Assembly: GCA_036417435.1 (NCBI GenBank) | Contig: CM070904.1 | Location: forward strand, 63,248,408 to 63,312,407 | From: Inia geoffrensis | Lineage: Eukaryota > Chordata > Mammalia > Artiodactyla > Iniidae | Length of the DNA: 64,000 nucleotides | Reading direction: 5' to 3' | Shown: piece after piece, positions 25,230 through 64,000 of the stretch | Position numbering within the stretch: the first letter of the stretch is position 1 | Layout of the letters: the number at the start of each line of letters is the position of its first letter | The notes under the pieces: model-generated | What the model saw: the letters and a program-made list of their open reading frames with translations, nothing else | What the model was told of the DNA's origin: nothing | The model's database searches: none | Made by a program: the position numbers and the translations under genes

Positions 25230-25454
25230 TTAGGATGGGTTTTCTACTTCTGCAAAAGTTGTCATTGAAATTTTGACAGAGATTGCTTTGAATCTGTAGA
25301 TCACTTTGAGTAGTTTTGACATTTGAACAATATTAAGTCTTCCAGTCCATGAACATGAGATGTGTTTCCATTTATTTATGTCTTCTTTAATTTCTTGCAG
25401 CATTATTTTGTGGTTTTCATTGTATAAGACTTTCATCTTCTTGGTTAATTCCAA
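25230..25454 (-). pseudogene. L1 ORF2 fragment downstream of the reverse transcriptase
   Basis: The minus strand reads LYNENHKIMLQEIKEDINKW and then SWTGRLNIVQMSKLLKVIYR, matching the ORF2 block after the RT domain. The frame is open for about 75 codons only. Confidence 0.88.
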
Positions 25455-25644
25455 GTATTGTATTCTTTTTGATGCTATTGTAAATGAAATTATTTTTGTA
25501 ATTTCTTTTTCAGATTGTTCATTATTTGTATGTAGAAATGCATGGTTTTTTTAATGTTGGCTTTGTATCCTGCTACTTTACTGAATTCACTTACTAGAGC
25601 TAATGTCCTTTTTGTGGATTCTTTAGGCTTTTCTTTGTATAAGA

Positions 25645-25974
25645 TCATGTCATCTGCAAACAGAGATAATTTTCCTTTCTAATTTGAGTGCCTTTTATTT
25701 CTCTTTCTTGCCTAATTGCTCTGGCTAGAACTTCCAGTACTATGTTGGATAGACATGGTGAAAGCAGGCATCCTTGCCCTGTTCCCCATCTTAGAGGAAA
25801 TGCTTTCAGTCTTTCACCAACATGGGACATTATGTTCACTGTGGATGTTTCATCTATGGCTTTTATTATGTTGAGGTAGTTTTCTTCTATACCTAGTTTG
25901 TTGAGTGTTTTTTTTTTCATGAAAGAGTGTTGAATTTTGTCAATTGCTTCTTCTGCATCAATTGAGATGATCAT
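25645..25974 (-). pseudogene. L1 ORF2 reverse-transcriptase fragment
   Basis: A 109-codon minus-strand frame contains [40 protein letters not shown] and [15 protein letters not shown], the RT core up to just before the FADDM-type active site. The frame ends there, so no active enzyme is encoded. Confidence 0.92.
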
Positions 25975-27083
25975 GTGGGGTTTTTTTTTCCCCCTTCCTT
26001 CTGTTGATGTGGTGTATTACATTGGCCAGTTTTTGTTTGTTGAACCATCCTTGCATTGCAAGTTTTAATCCCACTCAGTCATGTGTATAGATAGTCCTTT
26101 GAATATGCTACTGAGTTCTGTTTGTTAGTATTTTGTAAGGATTTTTGCATCGATGTTCATAAGAGATACTGGTCTGTCTGTAGTTTTCTTTTCTTGTAGT
26201 GTCTTTGGTTTTGGTATCAGGGTAATGCTGGCTGGCCTCATAGAATGAATTAGGAGGTGTTCCCTTCACCAATATTTTTATCATGGTTTTGGTTATGATT
26301 TGATTTTTTTAAAATGTAAATCATTGATCTATCTGGGTAGTGATAATGTGACATGGAGAAACAAATTTAGTTTTAAATGTTTTCCATATTGAACAGTTAG
26401 AAAAGATAAAGTAGAATATGTTCGATTCTATGGTAATAACTTTGAATCTAAATGAAATGAAACTTTCTGGAACAATATTATATTCCATCTAGTTTCAAGA
26501 CAGGTAACCTGAATTTATTAATACCACTGCAGATGTTATAAAAATTAGCTCCAAAATCAGCTTCAGAGCCAAATGTTTCATTAATGAACTTGTCCAAATT
26601 TAAATCTGAAGACATAGATAATTTAGTATATATACATTTTATTACAACATAGAAAATGGGAAGTTGTAAAACTTTCCAATTCATTTTATACATCTAGCAT
26701 AATGATATCAAAACCTGACAAATTTAACAGAAAAAAAGAAAATGTCAGGTCATTCTCACTCATAATAATATATATAATAATATAAATAAAAATTATATAT
26801 AAATATATTTTAAAGTTTAGTATAAAAATAGTAAATTAAACTTGAACAATTTATCCTGGAAAGGTGATTTAATACTAGGAAATCTAGTAATGTAACACAT
26901 CACTGAAGAAAGGCAAGGTAAGTAAAATATAGTGGCCATTGTGGCTTCTTTTGCAAAAAGAAATAGCTATGTCACTGACAAATCTCACCAATCCTTTTGT
27001 TTTGTTTTAATTCTTATTTGTAAGCAGCATATACATGAATTTCCATTTTAAATCCATTATAAAAGGCCTTTAACAGGGGACTT

Positions 27084-27127
27084 TACCTCATTTATATTTT
27101 TTCATTACCTCATTTATATTTTTTCAT
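27084..27127. repeat. 22-base tandem duplication
   Basis: A 22-base unit beginning TACCTCATTTATATTTTTTC occurs at 27084-27105 and 27106-27127 without mismatch. Confidence 0.92.
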
Positions 27128-27149
27128 TTCATTTTCATTTCATATTTTT

Positions 27150-28920
27150 TATTGCCAGTGCTGTGTTAGCTTTTTCTTCTCCAGAGATTTGGTAAGGTGT
27201 ATATTCAGTTTTAATGTTTATTGTGGTTATTTTAAATTTGTTCAAAAGACTCTCAAATTCTTATTTCTGTAATTGTCTAAGTCAACACTTAAACAGATCT
27301 CTTTTTTCCCCTCCTATATGTCAAACAGAGAGTTTTGTATACTTCATTTCTCTCCATCGCCCTATATAGTTATTGGGTGATATCTGTGGTTTTGAACCCT
27401 GGTTATTTATGTTATTTAGCTCTCTCTGTTTTTAACTGCTTTCAGTGGTCTTAACAAATTGTTTTGTATAATGGCTTTTCCATTTTAAATTTTCTATTTT
27501 TGATTTGTGGGGTCTCAACTGGATCATTTGTTCAAAAAGTTCTTTGAAAGAAGATACATGGAATCATATTTTCTGAGCCCTTGTGTATATAGTAATATAT
27601 TTGTGGGCCTTTAGACATTTTTTTTTTTTCATGGAGTGTAATGTCTTTGACTCTACAGGATTTCTCTCTTAAAAGTCTGAAACTTTGTTTCATTGTTTTC
27701 TGCCATTTAATGTTGCAAAGAAATACAGAGTCAACTGAGGTGCATTTTTTTTTTCAGGTTATGTAGTTTTTCTATTTGTATGGTTTTAGAAATATTGCTT
27801 TATTCATGTAGTTAAGATTTACCTAAGACTTTACAAGGAATATAACACTTTTCTTCATTGATTATTGCCTGACATTTAGTGATGCAAAAGTTGAATTGTT
27901 TTTCATTCAAGAAAGTTTTCTTCAGCTTTGTCTTATTGATGCTTTCCATTTCTTATTTTATTCTTAGGATCAACTGTATTTCTTAGTTTACATCTCCTTC
28001 CTTTCTCCTCTAGTATTAAATTTTTAATAGTTTTCATCTGTAACATTTTTACTCTCCATTCTAAGACATTTTCAGAAGTTTATGTTCTGTATCACTGAAT
28101 TAAACTTGTCATAGTGTTATTTTTACCCTTGTTTACTCCAGTGTAACTTTAATTCTTAACTGTTTTTCATCTTTTCATCTTGGTCTATCCTCCAACGTTC
28201 TATTTCAAAGATAAGAAATCGTCTTGTATTCTGCTGATGCCAAATAGTTTTCCAGAATTTTGTATATGACTCCTGTTTTTAAATGACTTCCCTCTCTTTG
28301 AATTATCTGAATACTATTCCTCAGGAGTGTTCGCTGAAAGGCAATGTATGTAAATTGTCCATTGCTCCACAGTTTTCTCACCTCAGGTCATCTTTGATCT
28401 ACAGCTGTACTGGCTCTTACATAACTGTTTTTAGCTCAGTTTCCAGGATGTTTAATGGGGTTATCTTTACCTTCATTGCCTGGTTGTGTGTTATTCTGAA
28501 CAGGTGAGCATGATGATAGAAAAATGATAGCATCTGCTCCAGAGATCCTTAACACATGTTCCATAGACAGTGTTTTACATGGGTTACTCTTTTTTTTTTT
28601 TTTTTTTCTTTAGGTTGCAATTCACTGCTACAAACCCTTCTCTACTTCTTGTCAAGTTGTTTTCTGGGAAATTTATTCTAACTAGATCAAGAAACAGAGT
28701 AGTAATAGAGTGAGAAGGGTAACAGGAAATATCACTGGCTGCTGTCTCAAAAAACAACAATAGAGAAACCATCTACATGGTTTTCTGTTAGTATGTTTCT
28801 GAACCAGAAGAACATAGTGAGAGAGGAGCTAGTGATCTTTGTACTTGCTTGCATATGGCTTGTTCTCTCTCCCAGGGTAACTGGTGGGTATTTTCCCTTC
28901 CTGTTCCATTGGCTTGCACT
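27150..28920. other. T-rich intronic stretch, possibly a very old LINE remnant
   Basis: Phrases such as CTCAACTGGATCATTTGTTC and GTTTCATTGTTTTCTGCCAT recall antisense 5' parts of old L1M/HAL1 elements, but the match is weak. No gene was seen. Confidence 0.35.
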
Positions 28921-28929
28921 ACCTTAACT

Positions 28930-29036
28930 TGTTCATTCTTTTTTTTAACCAATACTTAGTGAGTTCTGTGTGCCAGGCACTTTGCTAGGTACTGGATATA
29001 TATAATGCTGAACAAAACAGTGTTTCTTCTTTCATT
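28930..29036 (-). repeat. L2 3'-end fragment
   Basis: CTGTGTGCCAGGCACTTTGC, TAGGTACTGGATATATA and GAACAAAACAGTG match the reverse complement of the L2 3' end. Confidence 0.75.
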
Positions 29037-29040
29037 GATG

Positions 29041-29118
29041 GCAGAAATAGTTTTTGAACTTTGTCAGTAATGCATTTTGGCAGAAATAGTTTTTGAACTT
29101 TGTCAGTAATGCATTTTG
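29041..29118. repeat. 39-base perfect tandem duplication
   Basis: The unit beginning GCAGAAATAGTTTTTGAACT and ending GCATTTTG occurs at 29041-29079 and 29080-29118 with no differences, so the duplication is recent. Confidence 0.95.
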
Positions 29119-29980
29119 GTGATGATGTGATATTTTATTTCCCCATTCTTTTTTTTTTCTTAATAAGTATTTCCTGGCACGTTGAGAAAGGCTGTATTAA
29201 TAACTCTAGCCTAGACACCAGTTTTAACTTCTTTTGTCATGGGCATTTTTTGAGTTGCTCTGAATTAGGAAATAACTTTTATGAATACAGTGTTCATTAT
29301 CCTGACCTTAGGGTATTATTTCCCCAAAAACATCTTGTGACAACTAATTTACTATTTCTTCTCTTTTTTTCTTAAACTTTTTTAACTTTCTTAGATGAAT
29401 AAAATTATCATATCAACAAAATTATCTTGTTTTGTGTGGTGACCTCAACAAATGTTTTGGCATGATAGCACTTTAGCTTACCTTAGAATTTTCATATCTA
29501 TTTGAAAGGCAAGCAGCAAAGCTGCATTAGGTGATAACAATGAAGAATTCGGTTCTTTTTAAAATATGTTATCTGACATGTATTTTTAAACATAAAATTT
29601 GAAGGATTGAAGGATTTTATTTTTCTCACCACTTTGTATATAAGGAAATAGAGGTAATTTTTGCATGCTTATATTTAGAGAAAACTTATTCTAGATCTTT
29701 TTATACTCAGTGCTTCCAGTAAGTATTATGAGCTTTTAAACAAAACAAAACATCACAGAATTTGGCATATAAACAGACAAGAAGCACAAAGTACACACAG
29801 ACCTATAAGTGTGAAATGTAATGAGTAAAGCAATTTTTTAATTTTAGTAATAAGCAAATCCATGAAAGCAAGATAGAATATTGACTTACAATTTAGATAG
29901 CTAACATGTTCATTATGTAATTGTAATAGAGTTATTGTTGAGGAAAGGGAACTTCAAGCAAAACAGTACCTGGCAATTAA

Positions 29981-30214
29981 AAGTCACATCTCTTGGGCTT
30001 CCCTGGTGGCGCAGTGGTTGAGAGTCCGCCTGCAGATGCAGCGGACGCGGGTTTGTGCGCCGGTCCGGGAAGATCCCACATGCCGCGGAGCTGCTGGGCC
30101 CGTGAGCCATGGCCGCTGAGCCTGCGCATCCGGAGCCTGTGCTCCGCAACGGGAGAGGCCACAGCAGTGAGAGGCCCGCGTACCGGGGGAAAAAAAAAAA
30201 AAAAGTCACATCTC
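29981..30214 (+). mobile_element. Young CHR-type SINE with 12-base target duplication
   Basis: Body 29995-30202, ending GTACCGGGGG plus an A-tail. AAGTCACATCTC occurs at 29981-29992 and 30203-30214. Confidence 0.93.
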
Positions 30215-30977
30215 ATTTTAGTTTCCCAGGACTGCTCAGTATTAAAAAACAAGAAGCTTTCCATGTGCACTGATTGGGGCAGAATTAAATTTATAAGATT
30301 GTAGTCATCTTGAGGGTAAGGACTATATCTAAATTACTTTGTGTGGCAGAATGTTACACTAAATAGTGGTTTGGTGATTTTGATGAAGAAGATAGAATCC
30401 TTAGGGGGAAACATAGTATCTTCTTAGGCTGTAATAAGATTAATAGTAATATTTGTTTTAAAGGTAGTTGTCAGGATTTGGAAGTATTTTCATGTTAGCT
30501 ATACCAGTCTCAACCAGTTTGTTCACATCTGGGGCATTTGATGTTGTATAGGGGAAAGGAACAACTTCATCAGGTGAAGTGCAGAGCATGTTGTTCACAG
30601 CTCTTTCACCTAGGGATTAGAAGTCTTCTCCGCCCCTCACCCACCCACCCATACCTAAGTTTCTGCAGAGATCCCATAGCCCTAATCTACATGCTGTCTT
30701 TAGCTGAAAATCAGGCTCAGAGAATTTACTGTTCGTGTTGGTCCTTCAGTTAATCAGTTTACATTCACGTTGGGGTAAGAAACATAGCTAATTGGTGCAT
30801 TATAGTTATTTTGTAGTGGAGGTAAATTAGCATCGCTGAAAGATTCAAGCATTGTGTCCATTGGACACTTATCTGAGTACTAAGTTTGATGTTTTCTACA
30901 GGTTTGATATTTACAAGCTTGTTTTGATTGTGTTGTAGCTGAATACTTAACATGTTTCCCCTAAACTCTTTTAAAAC

Positions 30978-31211
30978 AATCATGTTGGGCTTCCCTGGTG
31001 GCGCAGTGGTTGAGAGTCCGCCTGCCGATGCAGGGGACACGGGTTCGTGCCCCGGTCCAGGAGGATCCCACCTGGCTGCGGAGCGGCAGGGCCCATGAGC
31101 CATGGATGCTGAGCCTGCGCGTCTGGAGCCTGTGCTCTGCAATGGGAGAGGCCACAACAGTGAGGGGCCTACATACCGTAAAAAAAAAAAAAAAAAAAAA
31201 AAAATCATGTT
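30978..31211 (+). mobile_element. Young CHR-type SINE just upstream of a PSMD14 exon
   Basis: Body 30987-31202, with AATCATGTT duplicated at 30978-30986 and 31203-31211 and an A-tail of about 24. Only 82 bases separate its tail from the exon at 31285. That short gap must hold the branch point and pyrimidine tract. Confidence 0.93.
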
Positions 31212-31284
31212 TAAATAACTTGTAACTTTAATTTTCAACTCATAAGTTCTTTGTATTTATAATGATTTGTATGCTTGTTTCTAG

Positions 31285-59703
<28,419 letters not shown>

Positions 59704-59764
59704 TAATCTTTGGAATATATATGATTAGGTGTCACGCATTGTATAAATATAAATAGTTAAGAGT

Positions 59765-59985
59765 AGAGTGGCCTATTTTGTAGACCAGATAGTAAATATT
59801 TTAGGCTTTATAAGCCATCCAGTCTGTTGCAACTACTCAACTCTGCTGTTACAGTGTAAAAGTAGCCACAGACAATACGTAAAGGGATGAGTGAGGCTAT
59901 GTCCTAGTAAAACATTATTTACTAAAACAGGCAGTTGGCTAGATTTGACCCGTGGCTTATAGTTTGCCAACCCCTGTTGTAAATA
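59765..59985 (+). mobile_element. Old hAT-type repeat, second copy
   Basis: GTAGACCAGATAGTAAATAT, TTGCAACTACTCAACTCTGC, GGCTATGTCCTAGTAAAACA and the end TAGTTTGCCAACCCCTG give the same block order as 11925-12142. This copy keeps the 3' terminus better. Confidence 0.7.
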
Positions 59986-60114
59986 GCTTTACAATTGCAA
60001 TCTCTTCATTATTCAGAGGACTTTTTCTTGGAAGGGAAGGAGGAACAAGGAGATGTGAACAACAACAGCATTTAATACTTGATAACATATAACTTATTTT
60101 ATGAACTTCTCTGA

Positions 60115-60310
60115 TTTTCATTTAATACATATTTATTGAAAACCTGCTATGTGCCAGGTGCTGGGGATATGGTAAAAAGTAAGACCTATCATGGAATTTA
60201 TTTTCGTAGGGGAAACAGAAAGTAAACAAATAAATACAACATAATACATTGTAATTAGTGCTGTGAAGACAATAAACAGGATGATGTAAAGAGTAGCAAA
60301 GGGAGACCAC
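60115..60310 (-). repeat. L2 3'-end fragment
   Basis: ATACATATTTATTGAAAACC, TGCTATGTGCCAGGTGCTGG and GGAAACAGAAAGTAAACAAA follow the reverse complement of L2. Confidence 0.78.
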
Positions 60311-60483
60311 TTCATATGAGGATGTAAAAAAGTTATATTTTTCACAATCTCCTGAAAATATTTATTGTATGCTAAAGTATATGTGGCCATGATAACATTT
60401 TGTTTATAGATTTATGTTCTTTTACAATTCTGAAATTAAGAGAATACTTGACCAAGACTAAAATGTATCTTCTATATTATATC

Positions 60484-60775
60484 AGTTTCCTAGCATTGCC
60501 ATCACAAACTACCATATAATGGGTGACTTAAAACAACAAATTTATTCCCTCACAATTCTGAAGCTAGAAGTCCAAAATCAAGGTATTGGTAGGGCCATGC
60601 TCCCTGTGAAGCCTCTAGTGGGGAGGATCCTTCTTTTTCTTTTCTAGCTTCTCTTGGTCCCCAGGCATTCCTTGGCTTGTGGCAGCATAACTCTAATCTC
60701 TAACCAGGGTTATGACTTCAGTGTATCCTTTTAGGGGGGACATGATTCAACTCATAACATGTATTTTTCAACTTT
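60484..60775. repeat. Old dispersed repeat, family not certain
   Basis: ATCAGTTTCCTAGCATTGCC, CACAATTCTGAAGCTAGAAG, GTCCAAAATCAAGGTATTGG and a GATTCAACTCATAACATG end match a common mammalian interspersed repeat that I know by sight but cannot name with certainty. Confidence 0.6.
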
Positions 60776-61214
60776 TTTGACCAAAACCCATATAAAGAAT
60801 AGATTTTACATTTGACCCAGTACCTGCAAATGTATATGTATGTGTGTATATATATTGCAACAAAAGTTTCATGAAGCAATATTTACCCTTATTACAAGTG
60901 GTTATATTCTGTTTTCTTTCTCATTTGACTCAATTTCATACTGTTTCAGTTATATGCATACATATTATATACATCGACATATAGTTTGCAACCTATTAAT
61001 GGGTTGAAAACCTGCAATTTGTAAAACATGTATACATACTATACAATGTTATGTTTACAGATATTTATCAAATATCTTCTGTACAATTTGCAGTGGAAAA
61101 CAGGGATCCTTCCTTCATTTTTAGGAAAACAGGGGCATTAAGAAAAGTTCATAACCAGCATACTTGACCAAAATTCGTGTGTTTGATAACACCTTAGTAT
61201 TCAAATTGTCCATA

Positions 61215-61360
61215 GACCAGCTGCATCAGTATCACTTGGGATCTTGTTAGAAATGCAGGTCTTCGACCTGCTAAATCAGAATCAAGATTTTAACAAGATT
61301 TCCAAGAGATTTGTATACTCATTCAAGTTAGAAGTTAGAGAACACTGCCATAGAGAAGTC
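61215..61360 (+). mobile_element. MER5A-like fragment
   Basis: ACCAGCTGCATCAGTATCAC, TTGTTAGAAATGCAGGTCTT and CTAAATCAGAATCAAGATTT match the MER5A interior; the terminal repeats are worn away. Confidence 0.75.
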
Positions 61361-61394
61361 CATGTGAAGTCCTGTAGAAGTTCAAAGGCTTTTG

Positions 61395-61830
61395 CTTTCA
61401 GCTGGTACAGACCCAGGATGATGTCTTTAGAGAATAACATTTGAACTGGACCTTAAAGCATGAATAAGATTTGGACGTACAAAGGAATGTTACCCTAGGC
61501 CAACTGAACATCATGAGCAAGACTAGGAGACAGAAAAGCAAGGGCATCTTTAGGAAACTGTGTTTGGCTAGATAGAGTACATGAGAAGGGTGCACATAAA
61601 AGGGTGAATAGTGGGGAATAAAGATTTTAAGTTACTGAAGTTAAGTAACAGAGTTTGGAAAATGAGGATAGAGTTATTTTTGATCAGGGGCATGGTATAC
61701 CCAGAACCTGACTTTAGAAACGTAATTTGACAAGGCTATAGAAGAAAGAGTGTTGTAAGAGGAGATTTGAAATGGAGATTCTATATTTAGGAGGAGCTTG
61801 CTATTACCCAAACAAAAGGTACTAAGTGTG
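61395..61830. repeat. Probable L2-type remnant
   Basis: AACTGGACCTTAAAGCATGA and GACAGAAAAGCAAGGGCATC resemble the extended L2-type consensus. No gene is recognised here. Confidence 0.4.
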
Positions 61831-62030
61831 TGAATTAGTGTAGTGGCAGTGGGAAGGGAGGTATCAATAGACTAATAAAATAAAACATGGTGCCAGTTGG
61901 ATAGATAAAGTAAAAGAAGAAGGAATCAAAGATGAGTTAAAGGTCTCCTGCCTAGGTGACCAGAAGTATGTTGGTACCATTAACATTTCCAATTTAAGTA
62001 GAAGTAGAAAGATTGAGAAAGATAAAGAGA

Positions 62031-62180
62031 TTAAACAAGCAGGGAATTCCCTGGCGGTCCAGTGGTTAGGACTCTGCACTTTCACTGCCGAGGGTGCAGG
62101 TTCAACCCCTGGTCAGGGTACTAAGATCCCACAAATCGTGGCTCAGCCAAAAAAAAAGGAAAAAAAGTTTAAACAAGCAG
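62031..62180 (+). mobile_element. Short CHR-related SINE with 12-base target duplication
   Basis: Body 62043-62168: GGAATTCCCTGGCGGTCCAG, CTGCCGAGGGTGCAGGTTCA and TGGTCAGGGTACTAAGATCC, ending in an A/G tail. TTAAACAAGCAG repeats exactly at 62031-62042 and 62169-62180. Confidence 0.93.
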
Positions 62181-63722
62181 TTTACTATGTGGGACTAAAA
62201 ATTAATGGTGGAGGCTAGAGCTTTTGGAGACAGTTAAAGTTGATTTTGGTTGTCACACACCAAAAAAGTAATATTTTACTTTTTAAATTAAACACATCTT
62301 ACAAAATAAATATTAACCAAGAGACAGTGTATAAGATTTGCCAAGTGTTAACACAAGTCTTTTGAGAGAATTGAGCTTTGAAAAAATGTTGATGGGCCCA
62401 TACAAGCTAAATTCCAGCAGAATTAAGTTTGGCTTTGAAGAGCATGCCCTGATTTATATGTAGTGTTCCAGCTGGAAATTCCCATTGCTTCTAGATTGTA
62501 TGGAAAAAATATATATATATTTAATCTTTCTAGTGTATGTTTTCATGCTGTGGAGATTAAAGAGAAAACAATAGTTCATCCTATTTAAAACAGTTAACCT
62601 TTTATAAATTAACCTTTAAAGAAATTTAAGTTATTATTCAGCGGACTGTAGGAATGGTTTTCATTTCTCTGTAACATTACAAGTTTAAGTAAATTCTTAT
62701 TGGTACTACTGCCAGGAAATAACCTATTTATGGTTACTGCTGCCCATCCACAGAAGTTTTTGCTATTTTACAGTTTTAAAAAATCTCTGAAGTACTCAAA
62801 AATTTGTAAGGTTTGGTTATAAAGTGAAAACAATGTATAAGCTGTGATATGAAGGAGTCCAAATTTGGGGCTGTAATTCCCTCTGTGATTGAAAGAGAAT
62901 GTGGTGGAGTTTTTAGTAACACTTAAAATATAAAAAGAAAGGCCCATACAACCAGTTCTTCATAGTATTCTTTTTAATTGGTTGGTGTTTTAAACTAAGG
63001 TAATTACTGTTAGGTGCCAGTTAGCTCCTAAAGTGAAAGAAGGTTAGAAAATAATTAAATTCCTTTGTACCAACTTTTTGATTTCAAGTCTGAAGTCCAC
63101 GCAGACGTTCTGCTTGATTATTAGTCACTGATTTCTCTAGTTACTGAACTTTAGCACCCACAACTCTTTTATTCCAAATCTCCTAGTTTATTCGTGCCAA
63201 GATGTATCAATATTTTAATATTGATAACATTTGATTGGATATTTGTAAATGAATCTGCCAGTGAAAAAATGAATTGTAAAAGACTTCTTCAAGAATAGCA
63301 TAGACACATAAAATTTTGCTTTGTTTTCAAGCATGTAGCCCTATAAATTCAGAGATCTGACAGTTTACTTTTCAGGTAGAAAAACTGCCTACTTGGTAAC
63401 CTGAAAGAAGGTTTGGATGCAACTTTTATGTAATTACATATAAAATATGTAATTATATGATTACATTTGTTTTATCAAAGTAGCTGTATTAAATAAGAAG
63501 GTCTTGTTTTGTGCTAGTGCAATAAGATAAGAAAAGCAAAATAAGATATAAATATTGGGAAACCAGGCCAGATTATCATTATTTAAGTATGATAGGATAT
63601 GTTTGCAATCAAGCATAGAAATACATGAAAGTAAACTAGAATACTATTAGAACTATTATGATTGAGAATTACGTAGCCATGCAGTTTCATAGGCTGAAAC
63701 CAGTTGAAAAATATAAAAGGCA

Positions 63723-63919
63723 GGGCTTCCCTGGTGGCGCAGTGGTTGAGAGTCCACCTGCCGATGCAGGGGATGCAGGTTCACGCCCCGGTCCAGGAAG
63801 ATCCCACATGCCACAGAGCTGCTGGGTCTGTGAGCCACGGCTGCTGAGCCTCCGCGTCCGGAGCCTGTGCTCCGCAACGGGAGAGGCCACAACAGTGAGA
63901 GGCCTGCATACCGCAAAAA

Positions 63920-63953
<34 letters not shown>

Positions 63954-63958
63954 TATAT
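63723..63958 (+). mobile_element. Young CHR-type SINE with an A-tail continued by (AT)n
   Basis: Begins GGGCTTCCCTGGTGGCGCAG and ends GCATACCGC. The A-tail of about 22 is followed by some ten AT units (to 63958). A target duplication is hidden by the AT run. Confidence 0.9.
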
Positions 63959-64000
63959 GACAAATCAGTTTACAGAAGCTCCAAAATTACAAAGTATTTA

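Larger units (their letters stand above)
24020..26280 (-). mobile_element. L1 remnant (antisense) with recognisable ORF2 fragments
   Basis: The best preserved L1 in the window. The left end (CAGCCCCTAGCAGCCATCAT) is the reverse complement of an L1M 3' end, interrupted by a SINE at 24130-24335. Three minus-strand protein fragments of ORF2 follow in the expected order; they are listed separately. Frameshifts and stops between them show that it is dead. Confidence 0.9.
1..31284 (+). other. PSMD14: Presumed PSMD14 intron upstream of the first visible exon
   Basis: The first visible exon opens with an acceptor site, so the DNA immediately before it is intron. No stretch matching the first 16 PSMD14 residues and no other exon with protein-like conservation was recognised here. 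The content is dispersed repeats and AT-rich unique sequence. How far the intron reaches left is inferred, and a non-coding 5' exon could be missed by eye. Confidence 0.7.

Noticed and set aside
25645..25974. Minus-strand reverse-transcriptase-like frame as a possible novel RT system
   Set aside because: It matches the L1 ORF2 core and lies in order with other ORF2 fragments; it is a dead LINE-1 remnant.
1..31284. First PSMD14 coding exon (residues 1-16)
   Set aside because: I searched by eye for an ATG-GAC start and a GGxMPGLGQ-type codon run before a GT donor and found none; it probably lies upstream of the window.

Overview
The window is vertebrate nuclear DNA, almost certainly from a cetacean (whale or dolphin). 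The main evidence is about 15 well-preserved copies of a short tRNA-Glu-derived SINE of the CHR type. Each has tRNA-like A and B boxes at the head and an A-tail, and most are flanked by matching target-site duplications. Longer and shorter CHR relatives, mammalian MIR, L2, L1M, MER5A and Tigger remnants fill much of the rest. The cetacean assignment comes from recognising the SINE type from memory; no database was searched.

The only gene with real support is PSMD14 (Rpn11/POH1), the zinc deubiquitinase of the 26S proteasome lid, on the + strand. Seven consecutive coding exons lie at 31285-31356, 31581-31700, 34027-34097, 35093-35243, 49061-49168, 56276-56350 and 59548-59673. Spliced together they encode 241 residues with no break, matching residues 17-257 of the usual 310. 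The JAMM catalytic motif is intact. The first coding exon (about 16 residues) is not found in 1-31284 and presumably lies further upstream. The last 53 residues are not found after 59673 and should lie downstream. The window is therefore the middle of a large gene, and most of it is intron.

Layout. 1-31284: presumed intron upstream of the first visible exon, with two long antisense L1 remnants back to back (4033-10625), a third antisense L1 (24000-26280), a Tigger element and many SINEs, but a nearly SINE-free block at 17021-22619. 31285-35243: four clustered exons carrying most of the MPN/JAMM domain. 35244-49060: a 13.8-kb intron with only one CHR SINE and some old MIR/L2 fragments. 49061-59673: three more exons separated by introns of 7.1 and 3.2 kb. 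59674-64000: start of the next intron, with old DNA-transposon and L2 remnants and two SINEs.

I found no evidence of a previously undescribed biological system. The points most worth following up are the non-consensus splice donor after the catalytic exon, which has an in-frame stop and a poly(A) signal close behind it; a young SINE ending 82 bases before an exon; a 45-T SINE tail; a 17-base-period pyrimidine satellite beside a SINE; and two SINE-poor intronic blocks that may hold regulatory DNA.
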